A program made the position numbers and the translations under genes. From assembly GCA_964586655.1 (NCBI GenBank), contig CAZPGY010000017.1, forward strand, positions 1-59,491: a DNA stretch of 59,491 nucleotides. Reading direction: 5' to 3'. The notes below the pieces were generated by a model that saw only the letters and a program-made list of their open reading frames with translations, had not been told where the DNA came from and did no database searches. Within the stretch, counting starts at the first letter, position 1. Each line of letters starts with the position of its first letter. Shown here one piece after another: positions 1 through 7,909 of this stretch. The stretch comes from JAJYSO01 sp964586655 (lineage in GTDB: Bacteria > Bacteroidota > Bacteroidia > Flavobacteriales > Flavobacteriaceae).

Positions 1-439
1 GGCACCGTAAAATAATATCCTCATTTATCAGCTTAGCTTTTTTGTTTCAAATGTTGTTTAGCTTATCCATAACGGACTGGCACTTGACGAGGGTGCGTGA
101 AAACAAACCCAAAATTCGCGGTTTGACACAGCCCTAAACAAAAGTCGACTCTACTGTCAAATCCCCTTCCAAAATAATCAAAATTGGCTTTTGCAGCAAA
201 GAAATCTCAATTTTTATAAATCAGCCCTTCATACGAGGTTTTGCGTATATTGACCTCATTATAAAAAGATAGAACAAAATTCCGGTCGAGAGTGGAGTAC
301 TTAAAAATACAACACGATCATAATGAACGATTTAATTCATGTGTTCTATGAAAGGACAAAGATTTTTAAGACGAATTTTTATTGCTCAAAACATGAAGCA
401 CTACTGCTATAAAATGCGCAATTGGAAATACCATAAAAA
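1..439. other. Intergenic/edge region with no recognisable gene
   Basis: AT-rich sequence at the window edge. I see no convincing reading frame, RNA gene or tandem repeat in either strand. Its right end is the terminator of the dedA gene. Confidence 0.5.
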
Positions 440-478
440 TCAAAAAAAATTCCCGACACTTTTAAATAAGCATCGGGA
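440..478 (-). terminator. Rho-independent terminator of dedA
   Basis: Read on the minus strand this is a 10-bp stem (TCCCGATGCT paired with AGTGTCGGGA, two wobble pairs) with an 8-nt loop, followed directly by a run of eight T. It lies about 45 nt after the dedA stop codon. Confidence 0.75.
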
Positions 479-521
479 TAAATCATATAAAGGAGCCGGC
501 TTTTAAACAAGCATCGACTAA

Positions 522-1178
522 TTAAGCCTTTGAGGAGGCTTTATTTTTGGTAAACATTTTTAAAACCACGGGGGCAGTTACCACAACAACTAATCCCATG
601 ATGACATATTCAAGGTTGTCTTTTACCCAAGCATTTTCACCGAGTACATATCCCAATGTGGTAATACTCACCACCCAAAGCACAGCGCCTAACAAATTGT
701 AGGCACTAAACTTCTTAAGATCCATTTTCACCATTCCGCCTATCAAGGGAACAAAGGTTCGTACAATGGGCAAGAAACGAGAAACAGCAATGGCAAATCC
801 ACCTTTCTTTTCATAAAAATCATGAGCCGAATCAATGTGTTTCTTTTTATAAATCCAATTGTCTTTCTTGCCGTGCAGTACCGGCCCAAACTTAGCGCCT
901 ACCCAGTAACCGAGATAGTAGCCCAACAGAGTGGCCAAAATAAAAAGGCTGATCCAAAACGACAGATTGAGCAGTTCGTTATCAAAAGGGTGGGCAGCTT
1001 CATTAGAGGCGGCAATCACCATGCCCGACACAAACAAAAGCGGATCACCCGGCAGGAAAAACCCGAAAAAAACTCCTACTTCTACAAATAGAATCAACAG
1101 CACAAGGTATAAACCGCCGTTGCGCATAATCCAATTGGGATCAAGAAGGTGTTGAAAAGATTCGAGTATAATTTCCAT
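522..1178 (-). CDS. DedA family inner-membrane protein
   Basis: A 218-residue polytopic membrane protein of the DedA/SNARE-associated (VTT domain) family, whose members act as undecaprenyl-phosphate or phospholipid transporters of the cytoplasmic membrane. Family marks that can be seen are an N-terminal hydrophobic segment followed by GFFLPGDPLL (the F/LPGE-type motif), a middle hydrophobic stretch, the basic motif SRFLPIVRTFVPLIGG with the conserved Arg and Pro residues of the re-entrant loop, and two C-terminal hydrophobic segments. I chose the ATG at 1178. An upstream TTG would add seven residues, but it overlaps the -7 promoter element. The gene is monocistronic, with its own promoter and terminator. 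The family call is secure; the transported lipid cannot be told from sequence. Confidence 0.9.
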   Translation of the reverse strand: MEIILESFQHLLDPNWIMRNGGLYLVLLILFVEVGVFFGFFLPGDPLLFVSGMVIAASNEAAHPFDNELLNLSFWISLFILATLLGYYLGYWVGAKFGPVLHGKKDNWIYKKKHIDSAHDFYEKKGGFAIAVSRFLPIVRTFVPLIGGMVKMDLKKFSAYNLLGAVLWVVSITTLGYVLGENAWVKDNLEYVIMGLVVVVTAPVVLKMFTKNKASSKA

Positions 1179-1196
1179 CGGTCTAAAATTTTGAGG

Positions 1197-1225
1197 CAAA
1201 AATAACTCATATCAATTTATATCAA
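1197..1225 (-). promoter_or_regulatory. Bacteroidota-type promoter of dedA
   Basis: On the minus strand TTG, an 18-nt spacer, then TATTTTTG, which matches the Bacteroidota sigma-A consensus TTG-N17-23-TAnnTTTG. It sits 18 nt upstream of the chosen ATG, so the leader would be very short. Confidence 0.55.
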
Positions 1226-1257
1226 CTTAATTTTTTCCTAATTTTACATCAAAAGGG

Positions 1258-1424
1258 GCTATAAATTGATCTAAAGGTTTATGGGATATGTTTTAAATAT
1301 GAAGATTAAAACCTGCTTTGTTTGACAAATATAAGCACCGATATAGTTGTAGCTATGAGAGTTGGTAACTACCGGGATTAACGCAAAAATTTGAAATTCA
1401 GTCCTAAATATCGGTCTTCTATTT
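1258..1424 (+). repeat. Diverged copy of the ATACCAATT repeat family
   Basis: This stretch aligns with the reverse complement of the element at 5443-5612. Shared blocks include GTAGCTATGA, CGGGATTAACGCA, AAATTTGAAATT and CTAAATAT in the same order and spacing. The ends are eroded: the ATACCAATT terminus is missing and the central palindrome is lost. A 70-codon open frame that crosses it is a by-product of the repeat. Confidence 0.6.
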
Positions 1425-1485
1425 TTATGGACTGTTTTGACATTATGCTCTGTCGATGTTTTCATTTTGGCACACAACAACAAAA

Positions 1486-1511
1486 CCCGTTAAACTTACT
1501 CATTTAACGGG
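1486..1511 (-). terminator. Terminator after prpD
   Basis: A 9-bp perfect stem CCCGTTAAA / TTTAACGGG with an 8-nt loop, about 30 nt past the prpD stop. On the minus strand it is followed by TTTTGTTGTTG, a broken T-run. Confidence 0.6.
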
Positions 1512-1542
1512 CCTGTTGATAATAAAGCTGTTGAGATTAGTT

Positions 1543-2997
1543 TTATTTAAGTACCATTAAATCGACAAAATCATTGACTTCCAAATCGACAAATTTATCA
1601 TAATCCAAACTGTTGTCAAGAATTTGCTGTTGTTGCTTTTTAGGAAAAACCCGGGGCAAATTGGTTTTAAATTTCTCTATGAGTTGCGGGATTCCCTCTT
1701 CCCTTCTCCGTTTATGACCAATGGGATATTCTACCAATACTTCGTCCAATGTGGTTCCGTCTTTAAATTCAACGGTCAATCCATTGGCAATAGAGCGTTT
1801 ATCGGGGTCGTGATAATCTTTGGTAAATTGTGGGTCTTCTACAGTTTCCATTTTATCTCTTAGCACATCAATACGCGGATCTGAAGCTATATTATCTTCA
1901 TAATCGGCAGCGGTCAATCGACCGTAAATTAAGGGTACGGCAATCATATACTGTATACAGTGATCACGATCGGCCGGGTTATGTAAAGGCCCTCTTTTGT
2001 CGATAATTCGAATAGCAGCTTCATGAGTTCTGATGGTGATTTTTTGAATATCATCAGTTGACTTCCCTTTTTCTTTTAGGAGCTCATGCAAGGTCATGGC
2101 GGCTTCTGCAGCAGTTTGCGCATGGAATTCGGCCGGGAAAGATATTTTAAACAACACATTTTCCATTACATAAGAACCGTAATCGCGTTGAAATTTGAAT
2201 TCCTTACCTTCAAAAGAGACGTCATAAAAACCCCATGTTTTTGCCGTCAAGGCTGATGGATATCCCATTTCTCCGGTCTTGGCAATCAAAGCCAAACGCA
2301 CGGCGCGAGAAGTGGCATCACCGGCAGCCCAAGATTTGCGACTTCCGGTATTGGGGGCATGTCGATAGGTGCGTAAAGATTGCCCATCAACCCAAGCCAA
2401 AGAAATTGCATTTATCAATTCTTCTCTGTTGAGTCCTATCAGTTTCCCCACCACTGCAGTGGAAGCAATTTTTACCAAAATGACATGATCCAGTCCAACG
2501 GCATTAAAAGAATTTTCTAAGGCCAGTCCGCCTTGAATTTCATGAGCCATAATCATGCCTTCAAGCACTTCTTTCATTTTTAACGGAGCTTCACCGGCGG
2601 CTTTTCGGGTTCTGGACAACCAATCGGCCACAGCCAAAATCCCTCCTAAATTGTCAGAAGGATGACCCCATTCTGCCGCTAACCAGGTATCGTTAAAGTC
2701 GAGCCAGCGTATCATGGCGCCAATATTAAAAGCAGCTTGTACCGGATCGAGTTGATAAGAAGTGCCGGGAATTTTTGCTCCATTTGTAATACGGGTGCCT
2801 TCCACAATGGGCCCCATCAATTTGGTACAGGCCGGATAAGTCAAGGCTTCAAATCCACAGCCCAAGGCATCTAAGCAATTGTAATGCGCCGTTTTCCAGG
2901 CCAGATCGCTGTCTATTTTGTAATCCAATACATAATCGGCAATATCGGAAATAACCTTATCGGGGGCGGGTCTGTTGTTCGTTTCTTTTAATGACAT
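1543..2997 (-). CDS. prpD: 2-Methylcitrate dehydratase PrpD (MmgE/PrpD family)
   Basis: 484 residues from the ATG at 2997. It dehydrates 2-methylcitrate to 2-methyl-cis-aconitate in the methylcitrate cycle, which oxidises propionyl-CoA to pyruvate and succinate. Recognisable MmgE/PrpD features are the N-terminal helical segment DKVISDIADYV, the WLDFNDTWLAAEWGHPSDNLGGILA block, the SWAAGDATSRAVRLA stretch and the C-terminal half with FPAEFHAQTAAEAA. It is the last gene of a minus-strand operon prpB-prpC-prpD. A second ATG at 3042 would add fifteen polar residues; the shorter form matches the usual start of the family. No prpF, acnD or aconitase lies in the window, so hydration to 2-methylisocitrate must come from an aconitase elsewhere. 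PrpB and PrpC next to it make the assignment firm. Confidence 0.92.
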   Translation of the reverse strand: MSLKETNNRPAPDKVISDIADYVLDYKIDSDLAWKTAHYNCLDALGCGFEALTYPACTKLMGPIVEGTRITNGAKIPGTSYQLDPVQAAFNIGAMIRWLDFNDTWLAAEWGHPSDNLGGILAVADWLSRTRKAAGEAPLKMKEVLEGMIMAHEIQGGLALENSFNAVGLDHVILVKIASTAVVGKLIGLNREELINAISLAWVDGQSLRTYRHAPNTGSRKSWAAGDATSRAVRLALIAKTGEMGYPSALTAKTWGFYDVSFEGKEFKFQRDYGSYVMENVLFKISFPAEFHAQTAAEAAMTLHELLKEKGKSTDDIQKITIRTHEAAIRIIDKRGPLHNPADRDHCIQYMIAVPLIYGRLTAADYEDNIASDPRIDVLRDKMETVEDPQFTKDYHDPDKRSIANGLTVEFKDGTTLDEVLVEYPIGHKRRREEGIPQLIEKFKTNLPRVFPKKQQQQILDNSLDYDKFVDLEVNDFVDLMVLK

Positions 2998-3083
2998 TTG
3001 TTTTTGTTTTTTTAGCGTACTATTGATTGTTTTTTCTTGCATCCCTTTCTTCTTTCTTACATAGAAAGGGGATGAATTCGGAT

Positions 3084-4232
3084 TTATCGTTTTGAAATTT
3101 CTACAAATTCTTGATTTTCAGGGCCGGTATAATTGGCGCTGGGTCTGATGATTTTACCGTCTTCTCGTTGTTCGATAATATGTGCACACCAACCGGTTGC
3201 GCGGGAAACCACAAACAAAGGGGTAAACATTAACGTGGGAACTCCCATTTGGTGATAGGAAACCGCAGAGAACCAATCGAGATTAGGGAACATTTTTTTC
3301 TCCTCCCACATCACGGATTCAATACGTTCTGCCACCTCAAACAGCAGGGTATCTCCCGCTTCTTTTGACAAGTTCTCAGCCACCTCCTTAATAATTTTAT
3401 TTCGAGGATCGGCAAGGGTATAAACCGGATGCCCAAATCCGATAATAATTTCTTTTCGGGCCATTCTTTCTTTGATGTCCTTTTCGGCCTCATCGGCAGA
3501 ATTGTAACGGCTTTGAATATCAAAAGCGACCTCATTGGCGCCTCCGTGTTTTGGACCGCGAAGCGCACCAATCGCACCGGTAATTGCAGAATACACATCC
3601 GATCCTGTTCCGGCTACTACCCGACTGGTAAAAGTAGAGGCATTAAACTCGTGCTCGGCATAGAGAATAAGAGACACATTCATTGCTTTCACCCATGATG
3701 CCGATGGTTTTTTGCCGTGTAGCAGATGCAGAAAATGACCGCCTACGGAATCATCATCCGTTTCTACTTCAATTTCTTTACCATTGTGAGAGTAATGATA
3801 CCAATACAACAAGGCTGAACTAAAGGAAGCTAAGAGTTTATCGGCAATATCCCTTGCTCCTGCGGTATTGTGATCTTCTTTTTCGGGTTGAATGGTTCCC
3901 ATTACTGACACTGCAGTTCGCATCACATCCATGGGGTGAGCGGAAGCGGGAATTTCTTTCAAAACATCTTTAACCACCTGGGGCAGTCCTCGTGCAGCTT
4001 TCAACTTGTCTTTATAAGCTTTTAGCTGAGCCGAAGTGGGAAGCTTTCCATAAATCAACAAGTAAGCAACCTCTTCAAACTCGGCTTTTTCGGCCAAGTC
4101 GTATATATCATATCCGCGGTAGTGCAAGTCATTTCCGCTTTCTCCTACCGTAGCCAAGGCGGTATTTCCGGCAGCCACTCCGGAGAGGGCTACGCTTTTT
4201 TTAGGTTTAAATTTTTTCTTCTGATCAGCCAT
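3084..4232 (-). CDS. prpC: 2-Methylcitrate synthase PrpC
   Basis: 382 residues. It condenses propionyl-CoA with oxaloacetate to 2-methylcitrate. The citrate-synthase fold signatures are present: GPKHGGANE and GFGHPVYT carry the two catalytic histidines, and NLDWFSAVSYHQMG the aspartate. The short type, HPMDVMRT, LYAEHEFNASTFTSRV and the end IIRPSANYTGPE are characteristic of PrpC and not of the longer hexameric GltA. Its ATG overlaps the prpB stop by eight bases (ATGGCTGA), which implies translational coupling. prpD follows after 41 to 86 bases. Some activity toward acetyl-CoA is common in this subfamily and cannot be excluded. Confidence 0.93.
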   Translation of the reverse strand: MADQKKKFKPKKSVALSGVAAGNTALATVGESGNDLHYRGYDIYDLAEKAEFEEVAYLLIYGKLPTSAQLKAYKDKLKAARGLPQVVKDVLKEIPASAHPMDVMRTAVSVMGTIQPEKEDHNTAGARDIADKLLASFSSALLYWYHYSHNGKEIEVETDDDSVGGHFLHLLHGKKPSASWVKAMNVSLILYAEHEFNASTFTSRVVAGTGSDVYSAITGAIGALRGPKHGGANEVAFDIQSRYNSADEAEKDIKERMARKEIIIGFGHPVYTLADPRNKIIKEVAENLSKEAGDTLLFEVAERIESVMWEEKKMFPNLDWFSAVSYHQMGVPTLMFTPLFVVSRATGWCAHIIEQREDGKIIRPSANYTGPENQEFVEISKR

Positions 4233-5130
4233 TTTTCTGTTTTTTAAAAAGGTTATCTAATTTTTCTTCATATTCATAATACCCGATACTCTCATACAGT
4301 TCTTTTCGGGTTTGCATGGTGTCCAAAACGTTTTTTTGGGTTCCTTCTTTGCGCAGGTGTTCATACACATTTTGGGCCGCTTTATTGGCCGCTCGAAATG
4401 CCGACAGCGGATATAAAATCAAATCGACATCGGCTTCTTTTAATTGGTCTACAGTATACATATCAATCTTACCAAATTCAGTGATATTGGCCAATACCGG
4501 AATTCCGGTGGCTTCGACAAATTTGTGGTAATAGCTCAAATCGGGAACGGCCTCAGCGAAAATAAAATCGGCCCCGGCTTCTTTATAAGCCACTGCTCTT
4601 TCCAAGGTTTTTTCCAAACCCTCGCCGGCAAAAGCATCGGTACGTGCGCCGATGACAAAATTCTTATCCATCTGATTACGGGCGTGATCGGCCGCAATTA
4701 TTCGATCAACCATTTCTGATTGACTGACCAATTCTTTGTTGGGGCGATGTCCACAGCGCTTGGCTCCCACTTGATCTTCCATGTGTAAGGCGCCTGCACC
4801 GGCTTTGATTAAAGATTTTACGGTACGCTCAATATTAAAAGCGGTGGGACCAAATCCGGTATCTACATCTACCATCAAGGGTAAATCGGTGACATTGGTA
4901 ATCCGACGAATATCAATAAGGACGTCTTCCAAATTGGTAATCCCCAAATCGGGAATGCCCAAAGAACCGGCTGCCACTCCGCCGCCGGACAAATAAATAG
5001 CTTTAAAACCGGCTTGTTCTGCCAACAAAGCATGGTTGGCCGTGGTGGCTCCCACTATTTGCAAGGGTTTTTCATTTTCCATTGCTTGCCTAAATTTTAG
5101 TCCGGCCGAGTTTACAGGTGTTTGATTCAT
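4225..5130 (-). CDS. prpB: 2-Methylisocitrate lyase PrpB
   Basis: 301 residues from the ATG at 5130. It cleaves 2-methylisocitrate to pyruvate and succinate, the last step of the methylcitrate cycle. It belongs to the isocitrate lyase/PEP mutase superfamily: the metal-binding MVDVDTGFG is at about residues 86-94, and the catalytic KRCGH loop (Lys124 to His128, Cys126) carries Arg where isocitrate lyases have KKCGH. The length of about 300 residues fits PrpB and rules out the 430- to 530-residue AceA. An upstream ATG (5205) would add 25 residues with no family match. It is the first gene of prpB-prpC-prpD. A minus-strand CAAACTTA at 5270-5277 (reads TAAGTTTG) could be the -7 element, but I see no good -33 partner. 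Confidence 0.93.
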   Translation of the reverse strand: MNQTPVNSAGLKFRQAMENEKPLQIVGATTANHALLAEQAGFKAIYLSGGGVAAGSLGIPDLGITNLEDVLIDIRRITNVTDLPLMVDVDTGFGPTAFNIERTVKSLIKAGAGALHMEDQVGAKRCGHRPNKELVSQSEMVDRIIAADHARNQMDKNFVIGARTDAFAGEGLEKTLERAVAYKEAGADFIFAEAVPDLSYYHKFVEATGIPVLANITEFGKIDMYTVDQLKEADVDLILYPLSAFRAANKAAQNVYEHLRKEGTQKNVLDTMQTRKELYESIGYYEYEEKLDNLFKKQKNG

Positions 5131-5826
5131 ATCGCGATTGATTTTTATTAAAGGGACTTGCCTTAAATTTCTTATCGGGAGTTCGTCCCAAATTCTGCTT
5201 ACCACGCTTCAGTTGACCCCAAAAAGGAGTAAGCCTTTTGCTTTTGTCGCTTTTTATCGACAAACCGCCCAAACTTAAGAAAAAATAGGGAATTTGAAAG
5301 AAGTTTAAACGCATGTTTTATCGGGAATGCTTGTCATGAACTTCAAAACAAAATGTCCTGCCGGCAAGCAAATCCCTCTTTTGGAAAAAGGGAAATTATT
5401 TCACGCTTAAAAAGAAGGGTTCGACAAGCCGAGTGAAGTCTTATACCAATTATACATACTAAATAGCCCAATATTTATGTCTAAATTTCAAATTTCTGCG
5501 TTAATCCCGCACGTGCGGGACGTCATAGCTACTGCTATACCTACGTTTTTTGCCTTGAACTTTAAAATTTACCCTATAAATCTTTGGACTATCTAATAAA
5601 TAAAATTGGTATTATTTCCGATTTTTTATACCGCAGCAAAATATGTATTTGGTTTTATTTAACAGAAAAACCATTCATTATTTAATACCTTTAGAGCGGT
5701 TATTGGTATCTGAGCATTTCCGATATTTTCCTACCCTTCAAATCAAGTCTTTTCTTTTTTGTAAATATGGGAATTGCTCAACCCAAAATAACTTCGTTTA
5801 AAACTCATTTAAAAATAGATTTTACT
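5131..5826. other. Divergent intergenic region prpB / acs
   Basis: About 700 bases between the divergent prp operon and acs. It holds the 170-bp repeat at 5443-5612. Just before the repeat (5409-5440) the sequence TTCGACAAGCCGAGTGAAG looks like debris of another dispersed repeat. Promoters for both directions must be here, but I cannot place them with confidence. No gene is seen. Confidence 0.5.
5443..5612 (-). repeat. 170-bp inverted-terminal-repeat element, ATACCAATT family
   Basis: The ends are ATACCAATT (5443-5451) and AATTGGTAT (5604-5612), perfect 9-bp inverted repeats inside a looser match. The centre has a perfect 16-bp palindrome TCCCGCACGTGCGGGA at 5505-5520. It has no coding capacity. 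Related copies lie at 1258-1424 (diverged) and 59440-59491 (cut by the window edge; two differences in 53 bases). The structure is MITE-like, probably moved by a transposase encoded elsewhere; that part is inference. Confidence 0.75.
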
Positions 5827-7740
5827 ATGAAAATACCACAAGACTTGCGTTTACGCACCCCAAAAGCCTATGAAGAAGCCTATCGAGAAAGTGTAACTCA
5901 TCCCAAAGCTTTTTGGGCACAAGTTGCTGAAAAATTCACTTGGCAAAAGAAATGGGAATCCGTTTTGGCGTACGACTTTGACAAACCTGAAATCAATTGG
6001 TTTAAAGACGGCGTGCTCAATATCACCGAAAATTGTCTTGATCGGCATTTAGAAAGCCAAGGAGATAAAACCGCTATCATTTGGGAACCTAATGACCCCA
6101 ATGATAAAGCACAGCACCTCAGTTATAAAGTCCTTCATCAACGGGTGTGCCGCTTTGCCAATGTCTTGAAACAAAACGGCATTAAAAAAGGCGATCGGGT
6201 ATGTATTTATATGCCCATGATTCCACAGTTGGCCGTTGCCATGCTGGCTTGTGCAAGGATTGGCGCCATTCACAATATCGTATTTGCCGGTTTTTCTGTG
6301 GAAGCGATTGCCAAACGCATCAACGATGCCGCTTGTAAAATGTTGATTACTGCCAACGGCAATTATCGCGGAGAAAAATACATCGACTTAAAAGGAATCT
6401 GTGACGAGGCTTTAAAGAAAACCCCGTCGATTGAAACCGTGATTGTCTATCGCCATGCAGCAGAGCACTTTAATTTTAAAGAAGGACGCGACAAATATTG
6501 GTCTGACGAAGTGAATAAAGCCAATGCCGATTGTGCGGCTGAAGCAATGGATGCAGAAAGTCCGCTTTTTGTTTTACACACCTCCGGATCCACCGGTTCA
6601 CCCAAAGGCATGGTGCACACCACAGGCGGTTATATGGTGGGAACGACTTTTACCTTTCAAAATGTTTTTCAACCGGATGAAAATGCAGTGTATTGGTGTA
6701 CTGCCGATATCGGTTGGATTACCGGGCATTCCTATGTCATCTACGGCCCTTTGGCTGCCGGTGCCACAACGGTGATGTTTGAAGGGGTCCCTACTTTTCC
6801 CGATGCCGGTCGTTTTTGGCAGATTATTGAAAAGCACAAAATTACGCATTTCTATACGGCGCCCACCGCCATTCGCTCTTTGGCTACGCATTCTTTATCC
6901 TATGTAAAAGCCCATGATTTGAGTTCGTTAAAAGTTTTGGGCAGCGTTGGAGAACCCATCAATGAAGAAGCTTGGCAATGGTTTTATAAAAACATCGGAA
7001 AAGAGAATTGCCCGCTTGTCGACACTTGGTGGCAAACCGAGACCGGAGCCATTATGATTTCAACCTTGGCGGGAGTAACCGAGAGTAAACCCACCTTTGC
7101 CACCAAACCGCTTCCGGGAGTGCAACCGGCTTTGATGGATGAAGAAGGAAACGAAATTGAATTTCAGGGGAAAAAGATTTCAGGTCGACTGGCCATAAAG
7201 TTCCCTTGGCCTTCCATGGCACGCACGATTTGGAATAATCATGAACGCTACAAAAAAGTATATTTTTCTACTTTTAAAGGCATGTATGAATCCGGTGACG
7301 GGGCATATCGAGATGAAGAGGGCAACTATCGCATTACCGGTCGGGTAGATGATGTGATTATTGTCTCCGGGCACAACTTGGAAACAGCCCCTGTGGAAAA
7401 TGCCATTAATGAACATCCCAAAGTTTCAGAAAGCGCTATTGTGGGTTTTCCGCATCCCGTTAAAGGAAAAGCACTTTATGCTTATATTATTCTCGACAAT
7501 CCGAAAGATGCCTCCGAAGAATTACAACAGGAAATCAAAGCCATCGTTGCCAAAACCGAAGGACCTATTGCCAAACCGGATAAAATTCAGTTTGTTGAAG
7601 ACTTGCCCAAGACCAGGAGTGCTAAAATCATGCGGCGCATCCTTCGAAAGATTGCTGCCGGAGCTTATGAAGATATAGGAGACACTTCTACCCTGGTCAA
7701 TCCGGAAATTGTGGAGTCCATCAAAAAAAATGCGCTGTAA
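5827..7740 (+). CDS. acs: Acetyl-CoA synthetase
   Basis: 637 residues from the ATG at 5827; the ATG at 5767 would add 20 residues unlike the family. It activates acetate with ATP and CoA through acetyl-AMP. The adenylation core motif TSGSTGSPKGMVHTTGG is present, the substrate-pocket motif reads VDTWWQTETG with the Trp that restricts the pocket to acetate (propionyl-CoA synthetases carry a smaller residue there), and YESGDGAYRDEEGNYRITGRVDDV leads into the C-terminal lid. The catalytic lysine motif reads PKTRSAKIMRR (Lys600), where the usual sequence is PKTRSGK. Length fits Acs (about 640-650). The divergent prp operon and convergent icmF suggest a short-chain acyl-CoA neighbourhood; propionate could be a side substrate. 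Confidence 0.9.
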   Translation: MKIPQDLRLRTPKAYEEAYRESVTHPKAFWAQVAEKFTWQKKWESVLAYDFDKPEINWFKDGVLNITENCLDRHLESQGDKTAIIWEPNDPNDKAQHLSYKVLHQRVCRFANVLKQNGIKKGDRVCIYMPMIPQLAVAMLACARIGAIHNIVFAGFSVEAIAKRINDAACKMLITANGNYRGEKYIDLKGICDEALKKTPSIETVIVYRHAAEHFNFKEGRDKYWSDEVNKANADCAAEAMDAESPLFVLHTSGSTGSPKGMVHTTGGYMVGTTFTFQNVFQPDENAVYWCTADIGWITGHSYVIYGPLAAGATTVMFEGVPTFPDAGRFWQIIEKHKITHFYTAPTAIRSLATHSLSYVKAHDLSSLKVLGSVGEPINEEAWQWFYKNIGKENCPLVDTWWQTETGAIMISTLAGVTESKPTFATKPLPGVQPALMDEEGNEIEFQGKKISGRLAIKFPWPSMARTIWNNHERYKKVYFSTFKGMYESGDGAYRDEEGNYRITGRVDDVIIVSGHNLETAPVENAINEHPKVSESAIVGFPHPVKGKALYAYIILDNPKDASEELQQEIKAIVAKTEGPIAKPDKIQFVEDLPKTRSAKIMRRILRKIAAGAYEDIGDTSTLVNPEIVESIKKNAL

Positions 7741-7828
7741 CACGAAAGCTGAAGATGGTTTATATTAATTGTCATTACGGTATAATCCTGAAGGTTTTTA
7801 ACTAAAAAAAATAACCATTTCACACGAC

Positions 7829-7865
7829 AAACGGAGGTTGAAAAGTTTGAATTCAACCTCCGTTT
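7829..7865. terminator. Bidirectional terminator acs / icmF
   Basis: A perfect 14-bp stem AAACGGAGGTTGAA / TTCAACCTCCGTTT with a 9-nt loop between the convergent ends of acs and icmF. Only short T stretches flank it, so it may act in both directions. Confidence 0.65.
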
Positions 7866-7909
7866 ATTGTGTATCGACCGTTTTGCAACTGTGCCTCAGT
7901 GGCGAGAAC

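Noticed and set aside
1271..1483. 70-codon ORF on the minus strand
   Set aside because: It lies across a diverged repeat and the prpD terminator; composition is not protein-like.
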